The notes: a model not told the origin generated them from the sequence alone. 64,000 nucleotides of DNA from Arachis hypogaea (GCF_003086295.3 NC_092040.1:55097559-55161558); one strand, 5' to 3'; counted from the first letter of the stretch, positions 33,935 through 46,438 are shown. A program made the numbers and translations.

Positions 33935-36900
33935 TCTCTTTCTATTTTCTAGTTTCTTTTAATTATTATTCCTCTATGATGTATTAATTCAAGAATTTAT
34001 ATTTTGATAATTCATCAGGGTGAAAAACTCCTAAACAATCTTGGTGGCATGTTCTCTAAACCTTGGAGGCCAAAGAAGACAAGGGAGATTACAGGCCCTA
34101 AAATCTCACTAGGTTTTTTCGCAATCATTTAACTTATATTATAATAAAACATTAAAATGTTATAAGAAATATTTTTATGTCTATTTTTTTATTCTTTTCT
34201 ACTTTTGGTATAAAAAAATGAATAATAAAAATAAAAAATTAAAAGATTTATATTTTATACTAAAAATAAAAATATACAAAAAATATTAATAAAAGAATGA
34301 TGTAAATATATTTTTTAGGGATTATGTTAGGTAATTAATAATTTTTTTGAATAATATGAATAACCACCAATCAAATCAAAACATATTACACCTCCAAATT
34401 ATCTACCTAAATCTTCGTAAAAAAAGTTTGGTAACCAAACTTAGAGAACCAAAATCAACCAAAACCTTCTATTTTTAACTTTTTTTAATTAGATGAACTA
34501 AATTTAATTAATATTCTTTCACGCGCCTAGCAATATTTATTGTAAACATTAATTATATATATTACATAGCATATTATAAATAAATACCTTATCAATTTAT
34601 ATTCTTATTAAATGAATATATATAGTTTACATTTATGATTTTTGATTTATATTATAATAACAAAAGTATATTTTTTATTTATTATGTAACATCTATATAT
34701 TTATACACTTAATTTTTATAATTAATATATTTTTACAATTAATATTATGCAATTTTAAACTATATTTTATTATATATTTCAAATTATTTCATATATGCAC
34801 TAATAAATTATGATTCATGTTTTAATTTTTTTTTTGAAGATATTATACATTTAAATTAACGTATAATTTTTTAAATCATTGATAATTTAAAAATTTGTTT
34901 CATATTTTTCAAAGTGAAATTATTTATTTTGATTTACATATATTTTCAAATTTTATTATAATTAGATTTGAAAAAAGAATATCAAATACTTAAATTAATT
35001 TATTCAATTAGCAAATTTACTCATAACATCCATAAATTCATACACATAACATTCATAGTTAGATAAGGTATATATAACATCCAAAATTTCATATTAATAA
35101 CATCCATAATTTCATACTTATAATATCCATAATTTCATACATATAATATCCATAATTAATAAATTTTTATAATTAATATTACTAAATTTTAAACTGTGTC
35201 TTGTTATTTATTTCAAATTATCTTATATATACACCAAAGAGTCATAATTTTAATATTTTTTATTTACTATTTATACGTATTCTTATTTATTGATTTTAAT
35301 ATGACGAGTTAATAATTATTTTTAAAATTTTATTTCTTAATTTTTGTTTATATTTTATTTTCTATTTTTTATTTTATAATAATCTATATGTAAAATATGA
35401 GTTGTATAACAGAAGTTGTTAAATTCTCTAATTTAATATCCATATTTTTATACGTATAATATTTATATTTTATATACATGATATCTATAATCAATAAATT
35501 GGTACTAATTTATTATTATTTATTATTTCATTTTGCAAGTCATAAACCAACAATTTTAAATGTTTATAATTTTCAATAAATAGAAACCGATCAAATTTAA
35601 GATATTTTTATTTTTTAAAAAATGTGTTGAGGTAATTTGTAATTTTTTAAAAATTAAAAATATAAGAATTTGAGATTTTTATTTGGGAGAAAAAAATTAT
35701 AGAATTATAAATGCATATAATAATAATGAGAGAGAAATTTTTGGAATTTGATTCACATTAAATTTAGAATTAACTTTTAGTATAATTAAATGAAAAAAAT
35801 AATTAATTATAGAAAGAAATTAATTGTGTCAATTAAATTAGAAAAGTGATTTACACTCTCTTATAAACGCAAATGTTATTAATTATATATCTTTATTTAT
35901 TATCTATAATATTTTGGCTGCGTAGCATTATTCAATCTTAATATTAAAATAACTATCCGTACACCTAATGAAATGAATATCCGATATATCCATTATTCAC
36001 ATTATTTAGTATTTTTTATTATCTACCTATACTTTTTTATTTTTTATATTATATTATTAGTTATATTTGATAGTGTGTGTGTAAGCAGACAATACAAATA
36101 AAAAGGGCGAAGCGAATAAGGAAGAGAGGGAGAAGTTGGGGCTAGGTCCTGGGCAAAAGGGACGTTCTGGCTCTAACACACCCCATCCTGAACCAACCAA
36201 TGCCTACCAACAAATAGAAGTATGCCTTCTTTTTCCCCTTATAAAAAAAAGGGAGTGAATGTTATCGTTTCTTAATTAATAATGTCATTATTATTAAAGA
36301 AAAGGGTGTTATTATTAAATTAAAATAACACAATATCACTCTCTTCTATCAAATATCAATCAAATTTTATTTTATTATATTCTGTGAAGCAACATAATTA
36401 TCTCGTTATGTTTCTATAATAAATCAGAATGAAAAAGCAAAACAAGACGAAGGACTATCAGATCTCAGTAATATCTTAGACGATTTGAAGGGCATGGCTG
36501 TTGATATGGGAAGTGAACTTGACAGGTACTATACAATTATAGTATTGCCACTTATGAAAATCTGTACAAAACTATTATATGAGTAATTAAACACTCAAAT
36601 TTTGGTCTCTAAAAATTTTAAATCATACATTTTGATCTTTCAAGAATTCTTATTGTTTTAAAGGTCTTTGAAATAGATTGATCCTTTTATAAAGAAAACT
36701 AATTTATTTTATAATAATATTTATTGGGATCTAATTATCTAATAACAAAATTTATTAAAACTTATTTGTTCAATATATGCATATTAACCATTTTATTTTA
36801 AGTCATAAAAAATCAAACTATCTGATAAAATAATATTTAGAAATTTTTAAAATAATAAAAATTTATTAGCGACTAAAATATTTAATTTGGAAATAATTGA

Positions 36901-37563
36901 GGGCCAATTTAAATATATAATCAAATTATATTGATATCAAATTCCTTATTAACCAACAAATATATCTTTACTGTGAAAATCAGAAAACATACAAAGTTTT
37001 AAGGAAATTTTTAAATTTGACTAACATGTTAAGAATTACGGATTTTGATTTTTGCTGTTATTACGCAAAGACAAATTTGTTAAGAAAAAATGATAGAAAA
37101 CTAGATCGTTTGTTTGTTGGAAAATGTTTTCCCTATTTTGTTGAAAATATCATTTTTTTAAGAGTGAGTTTGGATTACCTTTTGAATTCATAAGAGTCTC
37201 ATGTTAGTAACTTATTAATTTTGGATTATTATGCTTTCAATAAAAATATTATGCTAGTAACATAATAATTTTTCTCTCTATGTTTTTATGTTTCTTGATT
37301 TTTTTTATTGAGTCATGTATAAAAATTATTATGTTTTCTCTCTAGATTTTTATGATTTTTTTAGCTTTTTAGTACTGCTCATGTTTTAACGTTCTCTATC
37401 TTTTTAGTTGTACATGTTAGATCTTTGTTTAGTTCACTTACGTTCCACATGTAAAAATTGCAGGCAAAATAAAGCTCTTGATCATCTAAATGATGATGTG
37501 GATGAGTTGAACTCTCGAGTTAAAGGTGCAAACCAACGTGCACGCAAGTTATTAGCAAAGTGA
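32882..37563 (+). CDS. SNAP33: SNAP25-type Qb/Qc-SNARE (SNAP33-like), five coding exons
   Basis: Exons 32882-33349, 34019-34112, 36089-36219, 36428-36525 and 37464-37563 all have GT/AG borders and consistent phase (468+94+131+98+100 = 891 nt), giving 296 aa and TGA. The product is a plasma-membrane t-SNARE that pairs with a syntaxin and a VAMP to drive vesicle fusion, in plants during cell-plate formation and secretion. The N-terminus (1-90) is Pro/Asp-rich with an acidic DDEDDDDDYW stretch. The Qb helix is about 95-170 with ionic-layer Gln136 (HQQGEQI). The linker has KPWRPKKTR and EKLGLGPGQKGRS. The Qc helix is about 235-296 with Gln265 (DRQNKALDHL). Length and motifs match plant SNAP33 (about 300 aa). 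There is no Cys cluster in the linker, as usual in plants. It could be the SNAP29/30 paralogue. Confidence 0.92.
33866..33929. repeat. TA microsatellite in SNARE intron 1
   Basis: About 64 bp of uninterrupted (TA)n between coding exons 1 and 2. Likely length-variable. Confidence 0.85.
35015..35160 (+). repeat. short tandem repeat in SNARE intron 2
   Basis: About five imperfect units of 24-28 bp built on AACATCCATAATTTCATAC in the 2 kb intron between exons 2 and 3. The rest of that intron is AT-rich, and I found no defined element ends. Confidence 0.6.
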
Positions 37564-38550
37564 AAAGTGATAGTCTCCGACTGTTGCACTGTGAATTTAA
37601 TTAATGAAATTTATTGGTCGGTCGGTCATCATGGTGTTTTGACTTGTTAATAATTATGATATGATTTCAATATTGTTTCTTTTCACTATTTTTGCCATTG
37701 TATTTTAAGAACATGGCAATTATAGACAAAATTTTTATCATTTATTTATTTACTTTTGTATTTAGCAAGGTTCACAGAGCCGGATCAAACATTGAGTTGA
37801 ACTAAATACAGTACTGTTTATAATGTTTAGTTCAAAACTAAAATTTTAATCAAAACCACCAAGTCACACAATATTTAGACTATAAATTGAAATGCCTAGA
37901 TTTATAGTAGAAGGGAATTCAGTAGTACTTTGACATTCTTTTTTATATTTAATAACTTTATACGAAGTTGTTTTATATTTGAACTGTAATACTTTTATTA
38001 TCAAAATGTTACACTTCTAGTTGAATCATTTTGATACTAAAAAATATTACGATGACTTTAAATATTTAATAATAAAATAGAAGTATTTGATTCAAAATCA
38101 TATCGCTATTTTTTTTGAAAAACTAAAAAAATACTTTATCTTGAAAACAAATAAGCATATTCATATATACAAAACTTATTACATAAATAGTTTATAAATA
38201 TAACATACATATAAAATATATCATTCCTATCCCTCTTACAATATTATAATAACAAAGGCGAGGAAAGAATAATTATCTAACTAAAACAATAATATTGTAT
38301 AAAAGAAATGCAATAAAATTCTTCGTAAGCTCTTTCATCCCGTTCCTGAAAAGGTAAAGATGTAGGAAGTGAGAACCTAATCACATGGTCTCACCATGAA
38401 GTTTCAGAATTTGTTATAAGAAGATATATTTAAAAAGAAAATCGTTTTCAAACATAGTGATCATCCGTAAACCAAAAACTCACTTTTCTTATAAAAGAAT
38501 CTTAAAAGTTTCCTAACAGTATGAATGACCAATCTGTTCTAAGGATAGGT
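37564..38550. other. 3' flank of the SNARE gene, no other gene
   Basis: Terminator and 3' UTR region. AATGAA at about 37602 could serve in polyadenylation. Beyond that it is AT-rich without coding sense. Confidence 0.4.
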
Positions 38551-39532
38551 GATGATCGGAATTCACCCTCCCCATATAAAATCATGAATTCGTTCTTTTG
38601 GCAAGCGCACCAAAATTGTCGTCAAGTAATAACCCACAGAGGAGTGGGATTATATTGTATCCACAGAGATTGGTAGATTTGAGCAATTTTAATTAATGGG
38701 TAAATTAGTCAAGCTGAGTAATATAGAGTGTGATTGCAGAATTGTAAATAAGAAGGAATGTAAATAACTCAAAAGTAAAGAGAAGCAGTAAAGTGAAAAA
38801 AAGAAAATGGCAAGAATGTAAAGTGCAGAAACATAAATGACTTAATTGTAAATGGGAATGTGGATTAATAGAATGTAAAGAAAGCTATAAAGAATGGGGA
38901 AGATAAGAATAGGAAAAATTCATTGAGATCAGGAGATGTTGTTCTCTTTGGATTAAATCCAGCTCATCTCATCTTCAATCATGCAACTTATCGACCTCTT
39001 GGCAATCATGATTGATTGAGCCCCAATCCCTTGGTGACTCAATCTCTCAAATCTTGATAATCAGCCAATTCCTTGGTCTAATTGCTCATGAAGAGAGATA
39101 TGCTTGGTCCCTGATTATACCACACATTATTATAAGTCCAAGTAGTGGGTGGATTATATGTCACCATATCTAATCACTAAAATCCAGATTCTACTCAAGT
39201 GTGAGAAGGGATTTCAAGCATGGTTTCATGTTTCCTCTTCCAAGGTTCCCATGAAACCCATTTTGCATTCAACCTCTTTCCTAAGATGATTGAACACTAA
39301 CATTAAAATGAAATTCCTTCTAGCAAACCAAAGAGAAGATGAAGAGAAGAAGAAATTCACTATCATTAATCCATCAAGTATAACAGAGCTTCCTCTCTCA
39401 ATGAGAGGGAATTTAGCTACTCATAGCTTAAGAGAAAAGTACACGAGATGGATGAGATGATATGAAAAGTAAATATAACTATGCTTCAACAAAACTACTA
39501 CTCAACAACCCCTTTCTCAGTACTTTCAGGGT

Positions 39533-39540
39533 TATTTATA
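39533..39540 (-). promoter_or_regulatory. TATA box of family 3 LTR
   Basis: TATAAATA in - sense, about 100 bp downstream of the first GGCGTGCC words of the array. Best core promoter candidate in this LTR. Confidence 0.45.
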
Positions 39541-39629
39541 ATACTCCTAACACTAGAATAAAAAAATACAAAAGAGAAAAGAAAATTACAACTGGAGGAA
39601 AAGAGAAACTCAAAAAACGTGACTCTCCA

Positions 39630-40745
39630 GGCTTGGCGTGTGACTGGTGCTTGAGTGGCGTGCCATGCATAGCCACTGGTTTTGGCTTGGCACGCCATGC
39701 CTAGCTCCCCAAGTGGCACACTCCATGTGCTAAACTCCCTGGCGTGCCACGCCTTCGAGCCCAAGTGGCACGCCCAGGGTCTTTTTTAAACCTTGGTTAG
39801 CCTGGTGTGCCATGCCTTCGAGCCCAAGTGGCACACCCAGGCCTTTTCCTTCTTCTTCTCCTCTCTGGAAAGTTGAACTGGGGTGGCACGCCCAGGGTCT
39901 GGCGTGCCATGCCCCTTGTATGTGCTTCACTCTCTTCTTTGGAAAATAGAGCTGGCTTACCACGCCCAGTGTGTGGCGTGCCACGCCCAACATTCTTCCA
40001 TGCTCCAGTCGAAGGCGTGCCACGCCCAGCATTCAAGTGGCATGTCTAGATGAACAATGAGGGTTGGCATGCCACGCCTTCGACCTCAAGTGGCACGCCC
40101 AGCTTGCTTGGCCTTCTCTAGTATTGGCGTGCCACGCCTTCGACACCAAGTGGCACGCCCAGCTTTGCTTTGACCTTCTATAGTGTTGGCGTGCCACGCC
40201 TGGGTCTTCAAGTGGCATGCCCAAGTGAGGATGAGAGCTTGGCGTGCCACGCCTTCGACACCAAGTGGCACGCCCAAGGGCTTGGACCTTCAACCTCTTC
40301 TCTGGAAACTTGTACTGGTGTGCCACGCCTTGATGCTCACATGGCACGCCCACTTTAGGTGGCTCCTTTAAGCTTGGCGTGCCACGCCTGGGTCTTCAAG
40401 TGGCACGCCCAAGTGATGGTCTGGAGCTGGCGTGCCACGCCTTTGATACCAAGTGGCATGCCCAAGTGGTTGTCCCTTCTGGATTGATGAACTGGCGTGC
40501 CACGTCCCATGGTTCAAGTGGCACGCCCATAATGGGTGATGGACTTGGCGTGCCACGCCCCTTTTGTGGCCTTCAGCATTGCTCTCTAGAAAACTATACT
40601 GGCATGCCACGCCCAGCTCCTGGCGTGCCACGCCCATGTAAACGATTCAATCATGCTTCTCTAGAAATCATTACTGGCGTGCCACGCCCAACTCCTGGTG
40701 TGCCACGACCACACATTTTCATGGCATTTATTCCAAGTGGCACGC
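39630..40745. repeat. array of TGGCGTGCCACGCC words, family 3
   Basis: About 1.1 kb in which TGGCGTGCCACGCC alternates with AAGTGGCACGCCC every 30-60 bp, more than 25 words in all. Each word contains the self-complementary core GGCGTGCC/GGCACGCC, and adjacent words are complementary to one another, so the transcript could fold extensively. Long frames on both strands here are by-products of the repeat and not genes. Confidence 0.85.
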
Positions 40746-40946
40746 CAGTTTCACATGTCCAGCTTTATTTTGTTGTTTTCTTCCATTTTTGTTGCTCTTT
40801 TCACTTGAAATTCAGCACAAACCCATTTCAAAGAAATGTACCATAATATTCATCAATTAGTTCATGAATTGTAATGATCAAATGAGATTATACTCTTTTA
40901 TGGTCCTTTTTAGGCAAGAAAAAATGATAAATGATGCAAGTCATCA

Positions 40947-41345
40947 ATAGGTTCATTAAATCTATGCTGAACCAGCTTGGTTTGTCATACTTAACTAAAC
41001 CTCAATCAGAAACTAAACATGGCCTCTAACCCAACACATAATCAATCAACATTACCATCAACTCATCACCAATCATCAATCACAAAAGTACCACATCAGA
41101 AACAAACACAGGCAAAACATATAAGGAAAGCACATGTATAGATAGTAGTTACAGCAAATAACTCAGATAGCAGTTAATAACAGTTAAGCAATTAGGCAAA
41201 CTAAAGCAACTTCAAACTCAAACAAAACATACAGATGCATATGATGCATGCCTGTCCTATGGCTGATGATATCATCTATCAGTTATATAGCCAAACCCGA
41301 CATGTCTTGGTAGCTAACCTTGGAGAAAAACACCCATTGCGGGGT
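40947..41345 (-). other. remnant internal region of family 3 element
   Basis: About 400 bp between the two LTR copies with no coding sense. A normal internal region is missing, so the element is a deletion derivative. I could not recognise a primer site next to 41345. Confidence 0.4.
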
Positions 41346-41913
41346 GATGACCGGATTTCACTACCCACATATATAATAAATCTGTTCTTTGGCAAGCGCA
41401 CCAAATTGTCGTCAAGTAATAATCCACAATGGAGTGGGAGTCCACAGAGATTAATTGGATTAAGCAAGCAATAGTTGATTAACTAGCCTAGTTAGACAAG
41501 CACCATTGGATGATAAGCAACAAAGAATTGTAAATAACATGAAAGTAAAGGAAAGCAATAAAGTGCAAGAAAGTAAATGGCAAAGAAAGTAAAGTACAAG
41601 AAAGTAAAGTGGTGAAAATGTAAACTGTAAAAAAGTAAATGACTATAAAGTAAATAAAAGAAAGAAAGATAAAATAAACATTGGGATTAAGAGATATTGC
41701 ATTCTCTAGATTAATTGATTTCATCTCATCTTCAATGATGCAACTCATTGACCTCTTGGCAATCATGATTGATTGAGCCCCAATCCCTTGGTGACTCAAT
41801 CTCTCAGATCTTGTCAATAGCCAATTCCTTGGTCTAATTGCTCATGAAGAGAGATATGCTTGGTCCCTGATTATACCACACACCCCTATAAGTCTAGGTA
41901 GAGGGAGGATTAT
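41346..41913 (-). repeat. truncated second LTR of family 3
   Basis: Repeats 38551-39120: the GGCAAGCGCACCAAATTGTC passage, stem TCCAC-AATGGA-GTGGG (41423-41438), and the passage around ATGATTGATTGAGCC. It is cut at 41913 by the insertion of element B. The flanking 5-mer is ATTAT (41909-41913). Confidence 0.7.
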
Positions 41914-43541
41914 TGGTGCAAGAAATTGTGATCATCAATGGCGCCATCAACATGGTACGCTCAATTGCAATCTCAACTCTTTATCACAACTCCGCACAAC
42001 TAACCAGCAAGTGCACTGGGTCGTCCAAGTAATAAACCTTACGCGAGTAAGGGTCGATCCCATGGAGATTGTTGGTATGAAGCAAGCTATGGTCATCTTG
42101 TAAATCTCAGTCAGGCAGATTCAAACAGTTATGGATGATTTATGAATAAAGCATAAAATAAAGATAGAGATACTTATGTAATTCATTGGTGAGAATTTCA
42201 GATAAGCATATGGAGATGCTTTGTCCCTTCCGTCTCTCTGCTTTCCTACTGTCTTCATCCAATCCTTCTTACTCCTTTCCATGGCAAGCTGTATGTTGGA
42301 CATCACCGTTGTCAGTGGCTACAATCCCGTCCTCTCAGTGAAAATGTTCAACGTGCTCTGTCACAGCATGGCTATTCAGCTGTCGGTTCTCGATCATGTC
42401 GGAATAGAATCCAGTGATTCTTTTGCATCTGTCACTAACGCCCCACAATCGCGAGTTTGAAGCTCGTCACAGTCATTCAATCCTTGAATCCTACTCAGAA
42501 TACCACAGACAAGGTTTAGACCTTCCGGATTCTCTTGAATGCCGCCATCAATTCTAGCTTATACCACGAAGATTCCGATTAAGGGATCCAAGAGATATCC
42601 ACTCAATCTAAGGTAGAACGGAGGTGGTTGTCAGGCACACGTTCATAGGTGAGAATGATGATGAGTGTCACGGATCATCACATTCATCAAGTTGAGGAAC
42701 AAGTGATATCTTAGAACAAGAGTAAGCCGAATTGAATAGAAGAACAATAGTAATTGCATTAATACTCGAGGTACAGCAGAGCTCCACACCTTAATCTATG
42801 GTGTGTAGAAACTCCACCGTTGAAAATACATAAGAACAAGGTCTAGGCATGGCTGAATGGCGAGCCCCATGATCTAAGATAGCATAAGACTACTCAAAGA
42901 TAGCTACCAAGATGAAAATACAATAGTAAAAGGTCCTATTTGTAGAGAACTAGTAGCTTAGGGTTTACAAAGATGAGTAAATTACATAAAAATCTACTTC
43001 CGGGCCTACTTGGTGTGTGCTTGGGCTGAGCATTGAAGCATTTTCGTGTAGAGACTTCTCTTGGAGTTAAACGCCAGCTTTTGTGCCAGTTTGGGCGTTT
43101 AACTCCCATTCTTGTGCTAGTTCCGGCGTTTAACGCCAGACAGTTTTGAGCTGATTTGGAACGCCGGTTTGGGCCATCAAATCTTGGGCAAAGTATGAAC
43201 TATTATACATTGCTGGAAAGACCAGGATGTCTACTTTCCAACGCAGTTGAGAGCGCACCAATTGGGTTTCTGTAGCTCCAGAAAATCCACTTTGTGTGCA
43301 GGGAGGTCAGAATCCAACAGCATCTATAGTCCTTTTCAGCCTCTGAATCAGATTTTTGCTCAGGTCCCTCAATTTCAGCCAGAAAATACCTGAAATCAAA
43401 GAAAAACATACAAACTCATATTAAAGTCCAAAAAAGTGAATTTTAACTAAAAACTAATAAAAATATAATAAAAACTAACTAAAACATACTAAAAACATAC
43501 TAAAAACAATGCCAAAAAGCGTACAAATTATCCGCTCATCA
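41914..43541 (-). repeat. 3' LTR of element B
   Basis: 1628 bp, TGATGAGCGG...TGCACCA in - sense. Word pairs such as GGCGTTTAACGCC lie at 43060-43165 upstream of a degenerate TATA region near 42945. Stem-loop CCTTAC-TCGC-GTAAGG at 42037-42052. It pairs with the fragment 54754-55143. Confidence 0.85.
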
Positions 43542-43579
43542 CAACACCAAACTTAAATTGTTGCTTGTCCCCAAGCAAC
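43542..43579 (-). other. stem-loop plus tract before element B 3' LTR
   Basis: In - sense GTTGCTTG-GGGA-CAAGCAAC (43579-43560), then AATTTAAGTTTGGTGTTG, abutting the LTR. Same arrangement as 12698-12735. Confidence 0.65.
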
Positions 43580-44615
43580 TGAAAATCAAATAAGATAAAA
43601 AGAAGAGAATATGCAATGAATTCCAAAAATATCTATGAAGATCAGTATTAATTAGATGAGCGGGGCTTTTAGCTTTTTGCCTCTGAACAGTTTTGGCATC
43701 TCACTCTATCCTTTGAAATTCAGAATGATTGACTTCTATAGGAACTCAGAATCTAGATAGTGTTATTGATTCTCCTAGTTAAGTATGATGATTCTTGAAC
43801 ACAGCTACTTTATGAGTCTTGGCCGTGGCCCAAAGCACTCTGTCTTCCAGTATTACCACCGGATACATACATGCCACAGACACATAACTGGGTGAACCTT
43901 TTCAGATTGTGACTCAGCTTTGCTAGAGTTCCCAATTAGAGGTGTCCAGGGTTCTTAAGCACACTCTTTTTGCCTTGGATCACAACTTTATTTATTTTTT
44001 CTTTTTCTTTTCCCTTTTTTTTGTTTTTTTTTGTATTCACTGCTTGTTCTTGCTTCAAGAATCATTTTTATGATTTTTCAGATCCTCAGTAACATGTCTC
44101 ATTTTTCATCATTCTTTCAAGAGCCAACATTCATGAATAACAAATTCAAAAGACATATGCACTGTTCAAGCATACATTCAGAAGTCAAAAGTATTGCCAC
44201 CACATCAAAATAATTAATCTGTTATAAAATCTGAAATTCATGCAATTCTTCTCTTTTTCAATTAAGAACATTTTTTATTTAAGAAATGTGATGGATTCAT
44301 AGGACATTCATAGCTTTAAGGCATAGACACTAAGACACTAATGATCATAAGACACAAACATGGATAATCATAAGCATGAAAATTTCGAAAAAAACAGAAA
44401 AATAAAGAACAAGGAGATTAAAGAACGGGTCCACCTTAGTGATGGCGGCTTGTTCTTCCTCTTGAAGATCTTATGGAGTGCTTGAGCTCCTCAATGTCTC
44501 TTCCTTGCCTTTGTTGCTCCTCTCTCATGACTCTTTGGTCTTCTCTAATCTCATGGAGGAGAATGGAGTGCTCTTGGTGCTCCACCCTTAGTTGTCCCAT
44601 GCTGGAACTCAATTC
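43580..44615 (-). other. non-coding 3' region, outer part of element B
   Basis: Collinear with 11521-12697 of element A. No coding sense. Confidence 0.5.
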
Positions 44616-45560
44616 TCATAGGGAGGTGTTGATTTGCTCCCAATAGTTTTGAGGAGGAAAGTGCATCCCTTGAGGCATCTTAGGGATTTCATGATGAGTG
44701 GGGTCTCTTGTTTGCTCCATCCTTTTCTTAGTGATGGGCTTGTCCTCATCAATGAGGGTGTCTCCCTCTATGTCAACTCCAACTGAATAACAGAGGTGAC
44801 AAATGAGATGAGGGAAGGCTAACCTTGCCAAGGTAGAGGACTTGTCCGCCACCTTATAAAGTTATTGGGATATAAACTCATGAATTTCTACTTCTTCTCC
44901 AATCATGATGCTATGAATCATGATAGCCCGGTCTATAGTAACTTCAGACCGGTTGCTAGTGGAAATGATTGAGCATTGAATAAACTCCAACCATCCTCTA
45001 GCCACGGGCTTGAGGTCATGCCTTCTCAGTTGAACCAGCTTCCCTCTTGAATCTCTCTTCCATTGAGCGCCCTCTTCACAAATGTCTATGAGGACTTGGT
45101 CCAACCTTTGATCAAAGTTGACCCTTCTAGTGTAAGGGTGTTCATCTCCTTGCATCTTGGGCAAGTTGAATGCCAACCTTACATTTTCCGTACTAAAATC
45201 TAAGCATTTCCCCCGAACCATTGTAAGCTAATTCTTTGGGTCCGAGTTCACACTTTGATCATGGTTCTTGGTGATCCATGCATTAGCATAGAACTCTTAA
45301 ACCATTAAGATTCCGACTTGTTGAATGGGGTTGATAAGAACTTCCCAACCTCTTCTTTGGATCTCATGTCGGATCTCCGGATATTCACTCTTTTTGAGTT
45401 TGAAAGGGACCTCGGGGATCACCTTTTTCATGGCTACAACTTCATAGAAATGGTCTTGATGCACCCTTGATATGAATCTCTCCATCTCCCATGACTCGGA
45501 GGTGGAAACGTTTTCCTTCCCTTTCCTCTTTCTAGAGGTTTCTCCAGCCTTAGATGCCAT
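44616..45560 (-). pseudogene. ORF2 pseudogene, putative plant transposon protein type
   Basis: One frame of about 315 codons from MASKAGETSRKRKGKEN to ...NYWEQINTSL, interrupted only by three in-frame stops near 45297, 45230 and 44859. The first two fit CAA to TAA and CAG to TAG. Visible parts: a basic N-terminus; RRGWEVLINPIQQVG, EFYANAWIT and MVRGKCLDFS...LAFNLPKM, which resemble the plant-specific 'putative plant transposon protein' region (Pfam PF20167 by memory); and ARLAFPHLICHLC. Biochemical role unknown. It keeps the central region that is missing from the copies at 11293 and 49994. It has its own TATA box at 45751-45759. Confidence 0.7.
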
Positions 45561-45598
45561 AAATGGTTATAGAAAAACAAAAAGCAATGATTTTACCA

Positions 45599-45634
45599 CA
45601 CTAAACTTAGAAGGTTTGCTCATCCTCGAGCAAA
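45599..45634 (-). other. ORF2-proximal stem-loop plus tract, outer part
   Basis: In - sense TTTGCTCG-AGGA-TGAGCAAA (45634-45615, one G-U pair), then TTCTAAGTTTAGTGTGG, about 40 bp before the ORF2 start. Same pair of signals as 11220-11256. Confidence 0.55.
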
Positions 45635-45750
45635 AGAAGAAAGAAGAGAGTAGAAGAAGAAGAAATAGAGGAGATGGAGGAGGCTTTGTGGTTCAGCCAA
45701 GGGGGAGAAGTAGTGTTTAGGTTGTGTGAAAATGAAGGAGTGAAGATGGA

Positions 45751-45759
45751 TTTATATAG
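45751..45759 (-). promoter_or_regulatory. internal TATA box of ORF2
   Basis: CTATATAAA in - sense lies about 190 bp upstream of the ORF2 start at 45560, followed by a CT-rich leader. It suggests that ORF2 had its own transcript rather than being read from the LTR. Confidence 0.5.
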
Positions 45760-45972
45760 GAGTGGAAAGGGGATGTATGGTTCGGTCATAATTGGTGGGT
45801 TTAGGAGGGAAAATGGTTTGAATTTGAATGGTGAGGTAGGTGGGGTTTTATAAAAGATGGATGTGAGTGGTGAAGAGAATAATGGGATTTGATAGGTGAG
45901 GGGTTTTTAGGGAAGAGGTGTTGAGGTGATTGGTTAATAGGTGAAGAAGAGAGAGAGTGGTGGGGTAGGTGG

Positions 45973-45996
45973 GGATCCTGTGTGGTCCACAGATCC
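45973..45996 (-). other. conserved hairpin downstream of the array, outer part
   Basis: GGATCCTGTG-TGGTC-CACAGATCC type inverted word at the same place as 11016-11039, between array and ORF2 leader. Confidence 0.45.
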
Positions 45997-46059
45997 TGAG
46001 GTGTCAAGGAAAATTCATCCTTGCACCAAGTGGCGAGCAAAAATGCTTTTTATGCCAAT

Positions 46060-46235
46060 TCTGGCGTTAAATGCCGGGCTGGTGCCCATTTCTGGCGTTT
46101 AACGCCAACTTCTTGCCCTTTCCTGGTGTTTAACGCCAGTCTGGTGCCCCTTTCTAGCGTTAAACGCCCAGAATGGTGCCAGACTAGGCGTTAAATGCCC
46201 ATTTGCTGCCCTTACTGGCGTTTAAACGCCAGCAA
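46060..46235 (-). repeat. palindromic word array, outer part of element B
   Basis: About six units, e.g. TGGCGTTTAACGCCA (46094) and CTGGCGTTTAAACGCCAG (46216), separated by GTGCCC/TTGCC-rich spacers. Same position between gag and ORF2 as in element A. Confidence 0.75.
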
Positions 46236-46438
46236 GATTTTCCTCCAGGGTGTGCTGTTTTTCTTTCTGTTTTTCATTCTGTTTCTGCTTTTTTAATTGA
46301 TTTTGTGACTTCCCATGATCATCAACCTATAGAAAACATAAAATAACAAAGGAAAATAGATAATATAATAAAATTGGGTTGCCTCCCAACAAGCGCTTCT
46401 TTAATGTCAGTAGCTTGACAATGGGCTCTCATGGAGCC

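Larger units (their letters stand above)
38551..40946 (-). repeat. LTR of family 3 (3' copy)
   Basis: In - sense it starts TGATGACTTGCATC (40946) and ends near TTCCGATCA (38551), about 2.4 kb. 38551-39120 is repeated at 41346-41913. It has a TATA box (TATAAATA, - strand, 39533-39540). Downstream is the LTR-end module of the Ty3-type families here: CTGTGGATAC, stem CCCAC-TCCTCT-GTGGG (38633-38648), TTATTACTTGACGAC. The large word array (39630-40745) lies upstream of the TATA box, in U3. Edges are inferred from TG/CA ends and the second copy. Confidence 0.6.

Noticed and set aside
39498..40846. Several overlapping frames of 60-155 codons on both strands, rich in Trp, His, Gly and Pro
   Set aside because: They are produced by the repeated TGGCGTGCCACGCC words. 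Opposite strands and all frames are equally open, as expected of the array.
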